DNA from: Macrobrachium rosenbergii
Taxonomy: Eukaryota; Arthropoda; Malacostraca; Decapoda; Palaemonidae
DNA length: 64,000 bases
Assembly: GCF_040412425.1 (NCBI RefSeq)
Contig: NC_089792.1
Coordinates: 21,269,789-21,333,788 of the forward strand
Reading direction: 5' to 3'
Part shown: positions 12,541 through 25,469 of the stretch, piece by piece
Position numbering within the stretch: the stretch's first letter is position 1
How the letters are laid out: each line of letters starts with the position of its first letter
The notes under the pieces: generated by a model
What the model was told of the DNA's origin: nothing
Seen by the model: the letters and a program-made list of their open reading frames with translations, nothing else
Databases searched by the model: none
Position numbers and translations under genes: made by a program

Positions 12541-13041
12541 GCCCTTTCCCTTGTCGTTTTTACGTTCCGGTTTAAATTTTGGGGCTTATGGTTATTATCA
12601 GGTTTTGTATATGTGTATGATGTTTTGTGTGACGTGATTATTTTTATGTTTTTATGTACTTATGTATTTGAGATAATTAAATGAATCGAGAACCATATTT
12701 TAAAGTGTTCATTACTTGTTCCAGAGAAATGACAGGAATTTGATTCATGGTTTTGTATAATTGCACGAGGAAATGTAAGCAATGTAATAAGTACTCCTTT
12801 AAAGCTGCTGGTGTATATGAAGTGTGTCTTGTTCTTTGCTAAAAGGAAACATAAAGTCACGCGAATGGTCGGATCCGAAGCTATAAAAGGCTAGGTTCTG
12901 TTACCAAGCTCCTGGAAGCGTATGACACAGGTACATTTCCAGGCATCTTTTTGCATCTTACCTCCGGAGTTTTAAGTAGTGCCAGTATCGGTGGCAAAAC
13001 TGAAGAGTTGCTAGTTCGTCACACTGCATCGAAAGAGAGGA

Positions 13042-13316
13042 AAAAGTTTAGTATACCTTAGTTTAACCAGACCACTGAGCTGATTAAACAGCTCTCCTAG
13101 GGCTGGCCCGAAGGATTAGACTTATTTTACGTGGCTAAGAACCTAGCAACGGAACCTACAGCTTATTGAGGAATCCGAACCACATTATACCGAGAAATGA
13201 ATTTCTATCACCAGAAATAAATACCTCTTAATTTTTCATTGGCCGGCGGAGACTCGAACGCGGGCCCAGCCGAATGCTAGCCGAGAACTATACCGACTCG
13301 TTCAACGGGGAACTAG
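13042..13316 (-). mobile_element. tRNA-derived SINE, minus orientation
   Basis: Same SINE family, 275 bp, with small internal deletions relative to 6126-6412. It is flanked by identical 12-bp duplications CGAAAGAGAGGA at 13030-13041 and 13317-13328. The minus-strand head contains GAGTCGGTATAG and GCGTTCGAGTCTCC. Confidence 0.9.
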
Positions 13317-14847
13317 CGAAAGAGAGGATTTCCTTTATGCGATGAGAGTGTAGAAGGAGGGCGGGCCAAAAGCTTCCGACTACCAAAACAATGCAAATTA
13401 ATAAGTACATTAGATGTATGCTTAACCTTAGGTAGTATTATACAACATTTTAAAGAGAAGTTTCCTTTGAATGATATGAACAGCTTTTCGGCTTTAGAAA
13501 TGGGCAAGGCCAGTTGCTAGTAAGCTATCGTTTTGTAACCATAAGTAAGGAAAACTAGCAGCTGCCCTTGAAGCGTAAAGTTTTAAATGAAAACCTCTGC
13601 TTTATACATGCAGGCAGGTAGGCATGAAAAATAACTTTTTCCGGTATGTATTTTTTGCCCGTTGTGACAGTATGCAAACCTTTTGGTGCCCTGACGAGCT
13701 GTAAGGCATCACGAGATGCCGAAAAAGAAAAAATCGCCAGCGAGACTCAGCCGTTAGGTTGATGGGAAGATCGATGTCTCACTCTTCTGTTGTGGTTTTC
13801 AAACGCTACAAGAACACTTGAAATTGAAGTGGTGTTAAATACAATCTTAGCATTTTAGTAAATAAATGTTTTGCAATACCTTGAGGTAATCATTAGATAA
13901 GCGTATATTTTTTTATCCATGCTAGGGGATTGGTAGGTATTATTTTGTAGGTTTTCACTTGTGCTGTAGAACAAGTTCTAAAAGTTTTTTCGTCTTCTAA
14001 TAAAATGTTAGAAACTGTCACGCAGTTTGTATCTTATGTGTTTGCTTAAAACTGGGTAATTACATCTGTTGCTCCTAAAATAGAGCCATCTCTTCAAGAT
14101 TTTAAGGAAATGTTGATAAAAAAGGGTTTCTTCAGCTTTAATGATTATTTCGCCTAATAAATGTACAAAACGAGGAATTTTTAGTATATATACATAACCA
14201 TAAACTGGCGTCTATCAATCTGATTGTGTTAAATCCTTTTTTGAGGATGTTTCAGTTACGAATTATCAATTATGATTAGGATGAATGAAATTCTGCATTT
14301 TTGTAAAACTATTTTTGTGTTTAATACTGGAACTGGTATACGTCGGTAAGGAGAGTAAGACTAGAGTTCCCCGTAGAAGGGAGATAAAACTACGTTTAAC
14401 TACTAATAAAATCCACAGTCGCAACGTCTCAAGCAAGTATGTATGAATGTCTGTATGTGTGTGATTTGCTTTTAAATCATTCTATATATTTGTTTACCCA
14501 TCGAGTGCTATTAATAGCGTAATTACTTATAACCAATATCCCATGACGTAAACTTTTAATTACATCTAATATCGTGCGTTACAATGTTTTCCTCTAAGTT
14601 TTGCAATCAATGAAGCCCGTCATTAGCTCTGAACAGGATGTAGAAGTACTTTCACATACATCATTTAATCCTTCATGTTGATGAAACATCTTTTGTTGAA
14701 CGACTACCTTCACACAGCTCATATAACCGAAGTATTTAATGGGTTCATTGAAAGACGTTTGTTACAAAGCGATCCTGTCATCACCAGAGAAGAGCAGTCA
14801 ATCAGCATTTTTATTTTGGTTCTGATCGAGATTGTTGGGCGCCCATG

Positions 14848-14881
<34 letters not shown>
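14848..14881. repeat. (TC)n microsatellite
   Basis: TC run; the reading frames across it are artefacts. Confidence 0.95.
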
Positions 14882-14884
<3 letters not shown>

Positions 14885-16929
14885 ATCTCTCTTTTCCCCA
14901 TTGCTGGTCTCTCCCTCTGTCTTCTCGTTAATGTTTGCTAATGCTTATTGTCTGATTTTTCTATAAAGTTTCGCTAATGTGAGATCCGGTTTTTTGCTTT
15001 CTCTTTGTGAGTGATCTTTTAAAGTATTGGTGGTTTACTTTTTAAAACAGTGTTTGTTTAATTTTTGCCCTACTATGGCTGTTTACCTTGAATTATACAT
15101 TGGGTATTCACGTTTTGTTATATACTTACTTATTACTTTTTTTTAACGTACATTGGATATTTAACTTTTTGCAATTCACTTTGTGAAGTAATTACTCGGA
15201 TAATGTGCACGGCAGAAAGTCAAAAAATGGAAACAAATACACCTTGACTTCCTCTGACCAACCTGAAAGATTAAAAGGAAATCAGGAATAATTGGTGCCT
15301 GAATTTTTATATATCATGGGGATATTTTAGTTTATTTTGCTTATACATTTGATATTTTAATTTTTACTTTGCACTGGATATTTTATATTCGGTTATGCTT
15401 TGAAAATTAATATTTACTTTTTGCGTTGCACTGGATATTTCACTTTTTGCTATTCACTGTTTGTTTTGCATAGTTCTTGGAATGATTTTTAAGACACGAA
15501 GTCTCAAAACGTCATTTGTGTGTCTGTTTTAAGCAAACGACCCGAGGCTAAACGAAACGCTTTACGAATAAATAAATGCTAATCATCAATCTCCTTCCGT
15601 GGGCAGATACTTAGAGTTAAAGTGCTGAATTAAAACCCTAACAGGTAAAATAGAAAATATAGTTTCGAAGATACTAAATACTGTATGTATTTGCATTTTA
15701 AGATGCTCGAACTTTAGTGTTTATTGCCGTAACTTCAAGCTAAACTCATCCAAGTGAAGTTTGTTTTCTTGACGTTCATCATACCAAGACCCTGGAGACT
15801 TGGGTTTAGCCTCATTATGTGTTAAACTTTTGATAGTTCTTGAAATTTTCACGTTTGAAAATTAATACAGATTTTTATTATTTGAGTGATGAACTTCTCT
15901 TTTATCATAACGCTGGTTATAATGAGTTTCGCGTCTTTTCTTCTAGTGTTGGGAAGTTTTGATTTCTAATTCTCGTGGGTTTTATAAGTGTACCATGTCT
16001 GGGGCATTTGGATGCTATAAAGTCAAACAGTAGCTCTTAATTATGAATATTGTCCTGTGTTGAATAGCTACATGTTAGTTGTATACATGCTCATTCTGAA
16101 ACATACGCAACTATTTGGATTGAAATTATCCCATGCAAATTAAAGTATGGTCTACAAAACGATGCGATGAGCAAACATTTGAAAAAATTTTTTTTTTTTT
16201 TTTTTAGGGGAACTGTTTGAACTTCCATATTATAGAATTACATTGTTGAGCGCTGCATTATCTTGTAAGTGTGTGAAGACCGTAAGATATCAAAGGAAGT
16301 TTCAAAATTATTTTTCGTTGTTTTGTGTGAAACATTTAACATTTCGTATTGGATTAATTTATCAGTTTATCTTACTGACGTAATAACGTCTGTTTCTTGT
16401 TTAATTTTGTAATCCAAGGTCAGATTAGTTTAATGGCTTTCTTTATATGCAAATTACCTTTTGTCTTTCCTGTAGCCACGTGGAAAGAAACTGTCTTTAG
16501 CGAAACTTCTTTCAGTTACGATGAAGCAGAAATTCAGTAAGTCTGCATATGTTGCTTTTATTGAATTATGTTCAATAAACTAAAATCTCATTGCAAAATT
16601 CGTGTGTGCATTCATGAAGAGTAGCTTATATATTTCGTAAATGTGAATAATACATTTTTTAATATTGTATTTTAAAAGCGTAAAATAAACCTCTTAAGAT
16701 TTTATAGATAATCTAAGTCATTTTTAGGTGCTAAACCAAACAATTAAAACCCACCTTTTTTTTTTTATAGAAAACCCCTGAACAGAGTAAATGTGAATCA
16801 GATAATAAAAGAACAAAAACTTTCTGCAGTAAACGTGGACATAAACAGCCCCAGACAAACCAAGAGGTATTTCATAGTAAAGTCACTTACGTTGTTTACC
16901 CTAAGCATCGTAAACACATCTCGATGCCA

Positions 16930-17230
16930 TTGACGTCACACTTAAATCCCTTCCCGCCACCCCCGTCCCCATCACCTCCCACCCCCCCATTCAGCCCGTT
17001 TGTTCGTCCTTCGCCTTTCAGAGCCCATTTTTCCCCTGCTCCTCTCCACACCCATTCAAACCCCACTACAAACCACCCCTTCTCAACTTCACCCCTTCCC
17101 CTTCTTTCCTTCTATTCGTCCACCAGCAGCAGTTTAGAGGGGTGTCAAAAGGTCAGGGGTGAGGCGGCGACGGGAATTTCACCTTCCGTCTCCCCTCGCT
17201 TACAGCGGAAGCCGGGAAAATAGCTTTCTT
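16930..17230. other. C-rich low-complexity block
   Basis: Strongly C-rich on + (runs of CCC and CCTTCCC). The 99-codon open frame through it is almost entirely Pro/Ser/Thr and has no family resemblance. Confidence 0.5.
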
Positions 17231-17363
17231 CATCAACGCTGTTTTCCGTATCCCTTAGTCTTCTCGCTTTCACGCAAGACACTAGCTAAGTTCCTTTGAA
17301 ACGGTAGAGGTATGGCGGTGGATGATGTATGTGCACGTACACACAAACATGCACATACACACA

Positions 17364-17464
<101 letters not shown>

Positions 17465-17559
17465 CTGCCTTTTAAATTCGTAATTCATCCTTGAGAGGAT
17501 GGAAGTATTTTCTTGTTTTTCCCTTAATTCTTCGTTAGCAAAGGAAAAAGTTTTGTTTT

Positions 17560-17564
17560 ATGTG

Positions 17565-17646
<82 letters not shown>
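17560..17646. repeat. (TA)n tract
   Basis: TA dinucleotide run. Confidence 0.97.
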
Positions 17647-17649
<3 letters not shown>

Positions 17650-17689
17650 TATATACCTGAGAGACCTGTGTCCCGTGAGTCAGTTTATA

Positions 17690-17779
17690 TATATAGTGTA
17701 TGTGTGTTTGCGTGCATGTGTTTGTGTGTGTATCATGTATGTAATTTATGTATATTTATGTGTATATATATACACACAA

Positions 17780-17874
<95 letters not shown>
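17690..17874. repeat. GT-rich then (TA)n tract
   Basis: TGTGTGTTTG-type sequence followed by about 90 bases of TA. Confidence 0.95.
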
Positions 17875-17876
<2 letters not shown>

Positions 17877-19375
17877 CCACTTTATTTTTATAAGAAAGTT
17901 AAACCTTCTCTTTATCTCAATGGCTCGAATATTGGTTTAACCACAGCATTTGGACGATTTCTGCTTTGGATACAGCGAAAATTGTAAGCGAACACTCATT
18001 AGAATTTGTTTCACGAATATGGATGCTACATTTTGTTTCAAAGCTAATAAGTCCATTATAATTCAAAATATAATTATTTTGACTTTTAACTCTAGCATGA
18101 CGTATTATATATAAAGGATTGATAATAAGTTCATATTTTCCTTATCTGGAAAAATATATGGTTTTGATGTATGCGCAATTATATGTGTACTTTCTCGTAG
18201 TTTTGTATGATTATATGAATTTTTATGATGCCTTTTAAAAGTTTGACGTGTTATTCGAAAATGTGCATAGTCATGGGAGCGTTTTTCTTGGCTTGTTCAA
18301 CCCATTTTGGTTTCCCTAGAAATGAAAGTAGAAAAATAGGGATTTATTGTACGAGTACGTCTTAATGAATTGTGATAAAAGATCAGTTGGTGGAAGATCG
18401 CTCATTACTGAACGGAACAAGTATCTTAGAGCAACGGATTCTTCACTGCCAGGAAGAACACTCATTGTTCTTATATTTTAGTTTTTCTCTGAGAAGCGTA
18501 AGAATGAGTAATTTCTGGTAACCGCAGTTCTGGCTTCACTGTTGAGTCGGCAGCTTCAGTATTTTCCACCACACATTTCCGCAATGGCCTCCAGTACGCT
18601 CTAAACAGTGTCTTCGCGTCTCCACTTATCCCATCTACTTTATCATTGGGATACCTCTTATCCTCACACTTTTGAGGCATGACTCGTGTTCTTGTCGCTG
18701 TATTATTCACATAATTTTTTATTTGTGGGGGGTGTGTTGGGGGCGGGGGATGCGTGCTCACGTGACCCATCGTCGATCCAATGTCTTCTTTAGTAAGACT
18801 CGATCGCTGTCCCCCTCCACGTGCGAGGAGAAGCCTCGTCTTGTGGGATTATCGAAATGTCGCGTCGGAGATTGTCTCAGTTGGGCTCTTCTTCTTCTTC
18901 TTCTTCTGCGATATTATTTAGGTAGTTCAGCTCGTTATTAGTCATGCTTTAGGTTTTCGATAATATTGTCTTTACAAGACTAGTCGATGTGCATTATTAA
19001 CCATGTACAATAATATTAATTATTTGGCGTAATAATCACTTTTTATATTTCCATTCCAACAGTGATTATTTCCGACTGACTACGTCAAAGAAGGTGGGAC
19101 ATGGTTAGGTATTCGCACATGCTTGCCTGTCCTGCCGTTCACAAAGTGTCACTAAACAGTATTGATGGACCTATGGATGTTGTGGGGAAGAGCTATGGGC
19201 TAGAGTGCGTTGATTGGATCTTCTGATGTACCCAGACACGGATCTAATTTTGTGTTGCTTGAAAATAATTTATTGACTGCAAATTATGTTTTGTCAAACT
19301 GATATTAACCTCCTTGTTTGTATCTTGAATTTAGATTATAGTTCGATTTAAGTTAGGTATGTCTATTTTTCTTTA

Positions 19376-19501
19376 GGGTGAGTGTGACCTGAGTGTGACC
19401 TCACTGAATGCTTCATTATTATTATTATTACTATTATTATTATTATTATTATTAGTGTGAGTGTAACCTCGATGAATGCTTCCTTATTATTATTATTATT
19501 G

Positions 19502-19554
<53 letters not shown>

Positions 19555-19556
19555 TC
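19376..19556. repeat. Duplicated unit ending in (ATT)n
   Basis: GTGTGACCTCACTGAATGCTTC(ATT)n is followed by a diverged second copy GTGTAACCTCGATGAATGCTTCC(ATT)n. Homopolymeric N and L peptides on the two strands are artefacts. Confidence 0.85.
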
Positions 19557-20457
19557 CTCTCATTCATTCACTGCTATCTTTATTTGAAATGGTTCTTCCT
19601 CTTTCCGAGAGACTGTGTTTTTTCCACTTCCTTCCCACCGGAGGCTCATTGATTTTCAACATCCCCTGATCACACTAAATTTAGTTTCCCCCTAAATAGT
19701 TCCCCAGAGTTTCAGCTCCAAGAAATCGGTGATCAACCGCCGGAATCCGACTCTCTTTTGTCTCATTCTTTCTCTCTTATTTGTTTCTTCGCTTGTTTTG
19801 CTGGAGGGATGAGGAATGGATTACTGCTCTATTCTTTCTTCTTCTTTTTTTTTTTTACTGTCAGAGGAGTGAAATGTTTTTAAGCATTGACGGTGCGTTT
19901 TTGATTTCCTCGTTTCCAGACGACTATTTTTGCATCCGTTCTCCATGACTCTTCCGATCGTAAGTCCTTTAAGATGCGGTCTCTGTCTCTTCCTTGGAAC
20001 ATGAGCTCAGCTTAATCCCCACCCCACTCACCCTCACCCCACTTGGGCACTTTATTTTTTCTTGATCGTTGCCTGGATAAATGCGCTAGGTGTTCCCTTC
20101 CCATCGACCCTGTTTGAAAACATACATGCGCGTTTAAATCATTCAGTCCATTGCTTTTATTGCTGGATTACAACTTTTTTTCATATATATTCCGTTTTTC
20201 GTCTGCAGAGTATCATGATCTTTAACATTGTCATCATATTTGATAGTTTACCATTGTTAATGAAAAATTAGACATTTGCTAGCAAGGTTGTACATGAAAA
20301 AAAATAAATTTGGTTCTCAATATCTCACGAAACGTTTCAAGCAATAGATATATTTTTATTTTTTATTCTTAAGCATGATATTAATTGTGAAATAGTATTC
20401 ACAGTAAAGAGTATATATTTTTATTTATATTATTATATATATGATATTAATTGTATA

Positions 20458-20520
20458 ATATATATATATATATATATAATATATATATATATATATGTGT
20501 GTGTGTATAATTATATATTA
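20458..20520. repeat. TA-rich microsatellite
   Basis: TA runs with a short GTGTGTGT insert. Confidence 0.9.
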
Positions 20521-21001
20521 TAATTGAAGATGTTAGACGAATTACTGTGTAAAACGAGAAAGAAGTGTTTAGAAAAAGTGAGAAAGGGCAGGGCGTTGAA
20601 CATGAAAAGAAATTAGAGATTGTGAATGAAAAAATAAAGGCAGAATAGAGCACTAAGGGAAGAGTGAGAGCAATGTAGACCAAAGTAAGAAAGAGTATAA
20701 CATTTAAAGAAATGGTAAGAAAAAATGTTTTGTAGCTTTATAAAAATGAGCCTGAAAAGGGGCAGCGATACGAAGAAAAGGTTAAACATTGAACGGTGTT
20801 TAGAGTGAGAAAATACGAATAATCTGGCATGAAAATATGGTGTCTCGGATCCTTCCAAGATGGTGACCCCCAAGGCTTGATTTAACCCGGTGTGTGTCCA
20901 CCTTTGCGGCGTGTTTAGTACAAGCCCGTTGGGGATTACCGTGAAAACATAAACAAAAGATTGTAAATGTCATAAAGATAATGACCCCCAAAAAATAGTA
21001 G

Positions 21002-21047
21002 TCCTAGATAACGATCCCCGAAAACCCTTTGGGGTCACTATCTAGGA
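21002..21047. repeat. Imperfect hairpin
   Basis: TCCTAGATAACGATCCCC pairs with GGGGTCACTATCTAGGA across a short AAAACCC loop. The preceding 150 bp repeats GACCCCCAA twice. It resembles the end of a small non-autonomous element, but no target duplication is evident. Confidence 0.6.
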
Positions 21048-21168
21048 AAGATCCGATGTTTCATTGTATTTATAAATGTCCTTCAAATTCAACGGTTCGT
21101 ATGGTAGTATGGCTAATTTGAAACCGAGGTGCTTATCGTGAAAAAAAAGAATTTATTTTGATGCATGA

Positions 21169-21303
21169 CTGATTAAGCTCTTAGTGCTGGCCATGAAATT
21201 ATTTTACGTTATTTTGTGAGCAACAGGACCACAGCTTATGATAACCACATTATGGCGAGAAATGATGATCTATCACCAGAAATAAATTCCTCTATGTTCA
21301 TTA
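21169..21303 (-). mobile_element. Partial SINE copy, minus orientation
   Basis: Diverged fragment of the same SINE: CTGATTAAGCTC, TTATTTTACGTTA, CACATTATGGCGAGAAAT and CACCAGAAATAAATTCCTCT are recognisable in order. The tRNA-like head and the extreme tail are missing. Confidence 0.75.
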
Positions 21304-21419
21304 ATAGTGTTTTAATACATTTGTTGTGGATTTTTGCATAACAGCGTTTAGTTGTTTTTCCTCCTCCTTATTAATTCTTCTTGCTTCTTAATAGTGTTTT
21401 AATCTTTTCTTGTTCTTTT

Positions 21420-21496
21420 TTCTTCTTCTTTTTCTCCTCTTCTCCTTATTATTATTCCTTATTATTATTATTATTATTATTCTTATTATTATTATA
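21420..21496. repeat. TTC/ATT-rich microsatellite
   Basis: TTCTTC runs pass into TTATTATTATT. Confidence 0.9.
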
Positions 21497-21881
21497 ACTA
21501 CACCAAACCTAGCTCAGAATAGCAAAACAGTAACTACACATCTTAGACAACTAGGTGAAATTGGATTTAAAAATGGATGAATGTGCATTCAATTTCTGCA
21601 GTGCTTGTTAATGAAAACAACTGATTGCCATCTCTCTTAAGACGGTGAATTCCATTAAACACTGCCATCACTAACTTCCAGTATTGAATGAGTTGCGAGG
21701 AAGTTCTGGAACAACAGGATAACTTCCTGATACCAGAGCTCGTTCCCGACATCCTCATTGTGTTGTTGTTGTTGTTGATTGTTCTGGTTGTTGTTGCCTT
21801 TGCTTCTGCTGTTGTTGCTTATAATGCTTCAATCCGCCTCCGTTTCGGAGCCCTGTTTGTAACCTCTTAAGAATGAATGTA

Positions 21882-21882
21882 T

Positions 21883-21913
<31 letters not shown>
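21882..21913. repeat. (TC)n microsatellite
   Basis: TC dinucleotide run. Confidence 0.95.
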
Positions 21914-21916
<3 letters not shown>

Positions 21917-23180
21917 CCCGGCTAGATTGAGAATTGTTATCCCTACATGACTCTCCACCAGTCATCATTATCGTTACCTATCCTCCGGCGCCCAGTCGAT
22001 GCATGATGTCACAATCAAGTCGGGGCCGATATCTGTTTTTGTCCCCTTGCATTCAAACCATGACAGTTATCATCACCAGTGTCCCTGCACATTGTCTACA
22101 TCCGGGTTTCCTATGGTTTACCGCGTCCTCTTTTTCATGCAGGATCTGGTGAGGTTCATCAAACATTAAACGACTTTCCATTGTCAACTTCTCGCGCTCA
22201 TTTCCATCGTGATGTTTTTATTGAGTTAGCAACGTTTGTTAGACCTGACGGGTGCGTCTCCCTCATGCCATCATTTGTATTATGATGACTTCTGTCAGCT
22301 TTGCTCTCAAATGCCAGGCTCGATCATGTTTTTATACCACTTAAATTTATTTTTAATATGAGCAGAGGTGGACTTTTTCTTCGACGTTGCTTTAATTATG
22401 TATATGTACTGGTCTCTTTTCTTATTTATTTCATGCTTATAACTTCTAATGATTGTTTCAACATATTTAAATGATTCAACATTGGGCAAAAAACTTACCC
22501 TTGATGTATAAATATTACTCTAAATTTTCACTGACTGTCAGTGCCTTCTTACACATCCTTAGGTGTTCCGTCAGCTTGAAGTTAACTTCGAAATACAGGT
22601 CGAATAACTTCCTCTCTTAGCTCCAATGAATCCAAAGTTTTTTCCATCGTCTACTTTAATCATATTCTAAAATTCCACCTTGTCCTAGAGTGTAGGCGAT
22701 GATGTACCTTCTTGCAGAAACCGGAGTTGACTTCCTGACTGTCAGCGTTTGTCATTAACCATTACTGTCCCTGACAGTGTTTTTACATAAAAGTCTGTCG
22801 TGATGATAGCATTTTCAGGGATGCCATTTTGCTCATCGCCTTTCGAAACTATAAGCACTATTTAAAGCCTTTTCACACGTTTCAGAACATGGAATCAACG
22901 TGACTCTCATTTCATAGCATTGCTGTGCAATATGTCCTAAAGATTAAAATCTAATCATCGCAGCACCTCCTCCTCCCCGCCGTTTTCCAATAACGCGCTC
23001 ATCTCTTAATTACTTCATTTCTATTCACAATTACTCTCGAGAATACCCCAAGGCACCTGGGGATAATGTTATGCCACGCCAATTTCCACATTCCCTGAGG
23101 TTGGCTTTGGTGGGGTGTGTAATTATTTCCTCGTTTCTGTTCTCCGGTTAGGTTTCATTTTTGCATGTATTAATTATATA

Positions 23181-23318
<138 letters not shown>

Positions 23319-23320
23319 AA

Positions 23321-23879
<559 letters not shown>

Positions 23880-24620
23880 TTTCGGCACATTCAGGAATCA
23901 AATCTTGGTCCTCTCGCAAGTGAGTTGATCACAAGAACCACAGGACTCATTTTTTTATTTTAAGACAACAATTTTAAAGTTATGTATTTGTTTCTGATGG
24001 TCAAAGCAAAGTTTTGAAAGTGTTCGGCCATGCGTAGTGGTTCTCCAAAACGCACCGGTTTTTTATCTGTAGGCCATCTCACCTTGGTGGTGGTAGATAG
24101 TTTTGGCTGATTACCATATTTTTTGGTGTTCATTTTGGCTGGTTGTGGAATTCTTTCATATTTTTCCTAATCATGTCTTCTAAAAATCGATGGGGTATCC
24201 ATTACTTGTCAAAAAGTGTTTCACATGTCCAGTTCTGCATGGATAGTTTTCTAGGCATCACAGTGGGAGAAGCCCTTCCTCGTGTAGGCACTGGTGACAA
24301 ACCTTACTGCAAGTCTGGACACTGCCCATGAATTAAGAGTCGCCAGCATTGAATTGTATGTGAAGCTGGTGTGTTCTAATAGGTTAATTTTTCTCATCGA
24401 GGGATGTCAAGGAAAGGAAGTATTTTTCTTTGTTGGTCTCATATGCGAAGTTGAGACCCGAATTTAGTTTTCAGAATGAGGCAAGGTTTTCAGTTCTTCA
24501 CCTGTTTTGATGCGAATGAAAATGCCCATTATCTTGCATAAATTCTTGGTTCCTGGTGGGTGCTGAAGGTCCTGTCTTTCATACAAAGATAAAAAGATCA
24601 TTATTAGCACAAATTTAAAT
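23880..24620 (-). pseudogene. Decayed Penelope-like retroelement RT fragment
   Basis: Minus-strand frames, broken by stops and at least one frameshift, contain IKTGEELKTL, then LNSGLNFAYETNKEKYF, then HVKHFLTSNGYPIDF and LEDMIRKNM. In order and spacing this resembles the block after the YxDD motif of Penelope-like element reverse transcriptases (loss-of-loop region 'LNSxHPxIxFTYExExxxxLPFLD', then 'EVEFLKxxFxxNGYP'). I recall that pattern from the family and could not align it. No GIY-YIG endonuclease part is seen. The minus-strand open frame 24464-24874 overlaps its upstream end but is not intact RT. Confidence 0.5.
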
Positions 24621-25396
24621 GCAGTTTGGCCTACAGATAGGAAGCAGTTACCTTTCAGGGAATTATCACCCGTGGAGTACCACCAGATGCATCCTATAAG
24701 GGTATCTCTGAGCCTTCTGTTGCACCTAACCTTGTAGCCACTCTTTTTATAAGGAACAACAGCGGCCTTCCAAAGAACCAAGGAAGCGACAGTGGAACAA
24801 TGCACCCACAAGACAAAATTTATCCTAGATAACCCAAACAAGAGGGTAACCGAGAGTGGCTGATGATTGCTCAAGAGGTGCTGAGGTGTCTCTCAATACG
24901 TTCTCCCCTTCAGCAGGAGAAGATTCCATTTAAATTCTTCTAACTTTATGCACGTACAGCTGCACTGACTGTAAGATTTCTTTTAATCTTGCATTATTTA
25001 CTCATATCTTATTTTTCTATCTCAAAGAACGTTATGAGCACTCGTACTCTTTAATATTCTTGCAAAATGAGCCTTTTACGATGGTTTACATAGTGATAAG
25101 ATTCGTTTTCTTTGAGAATGCAATGTAAAGAAAACGCAGTTTTTCCAAATGGTAAACAATAATGTTAGTGATCAGCAGTTGATTCTCAAGGTAGTGCAAC
25201 TGCCAAGTGGGATCTTTCGTTGTGTCACAAACCTGATCCTCATGGGAACCCTTAGTATAACAGTAGAAAAATAAAATAAACTGTAGCTTTATCGTCAAAT
25301 TTAGAAACTTGTGGTTTTATACTCTAAAACTGATCGAGTCTAAACTGCCTGTCATGTCCCCTGTTGATAAAAATTTGATGCGGTGTTAAGAGGGTC

Positions 25397-25397
<1 letters not shown>

Positions 25398-25457
<60 letters not shown>
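25398..25457. repeat. (ATT)n microsatellite
   Basis: Pure ATT run immediately before the 5' end of the LINE copy at about 25470. Confidence 0.97.
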
Positions 25458-25460
<3 letters not shown>

Positions 25461-25469
25461 TCATAAAAA

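Noticed and set aside
16924..17223. Proline-rich 99-codon open frame
   Set aside because: Low-complexity C-rich DNA; no splice or start context.
19363..19669. Poly-Asn / poly-Leu open frames
   Set aside because: Translation of the (ATT)n tract only; also at 28014-28382 and 49481-49666.
24464..24874. 136-codon minus-strand open frame as an independent gene
   Set aside because: Only its C-terminal end fits the Penelope-like remnant; the rest has no recognisable domain.
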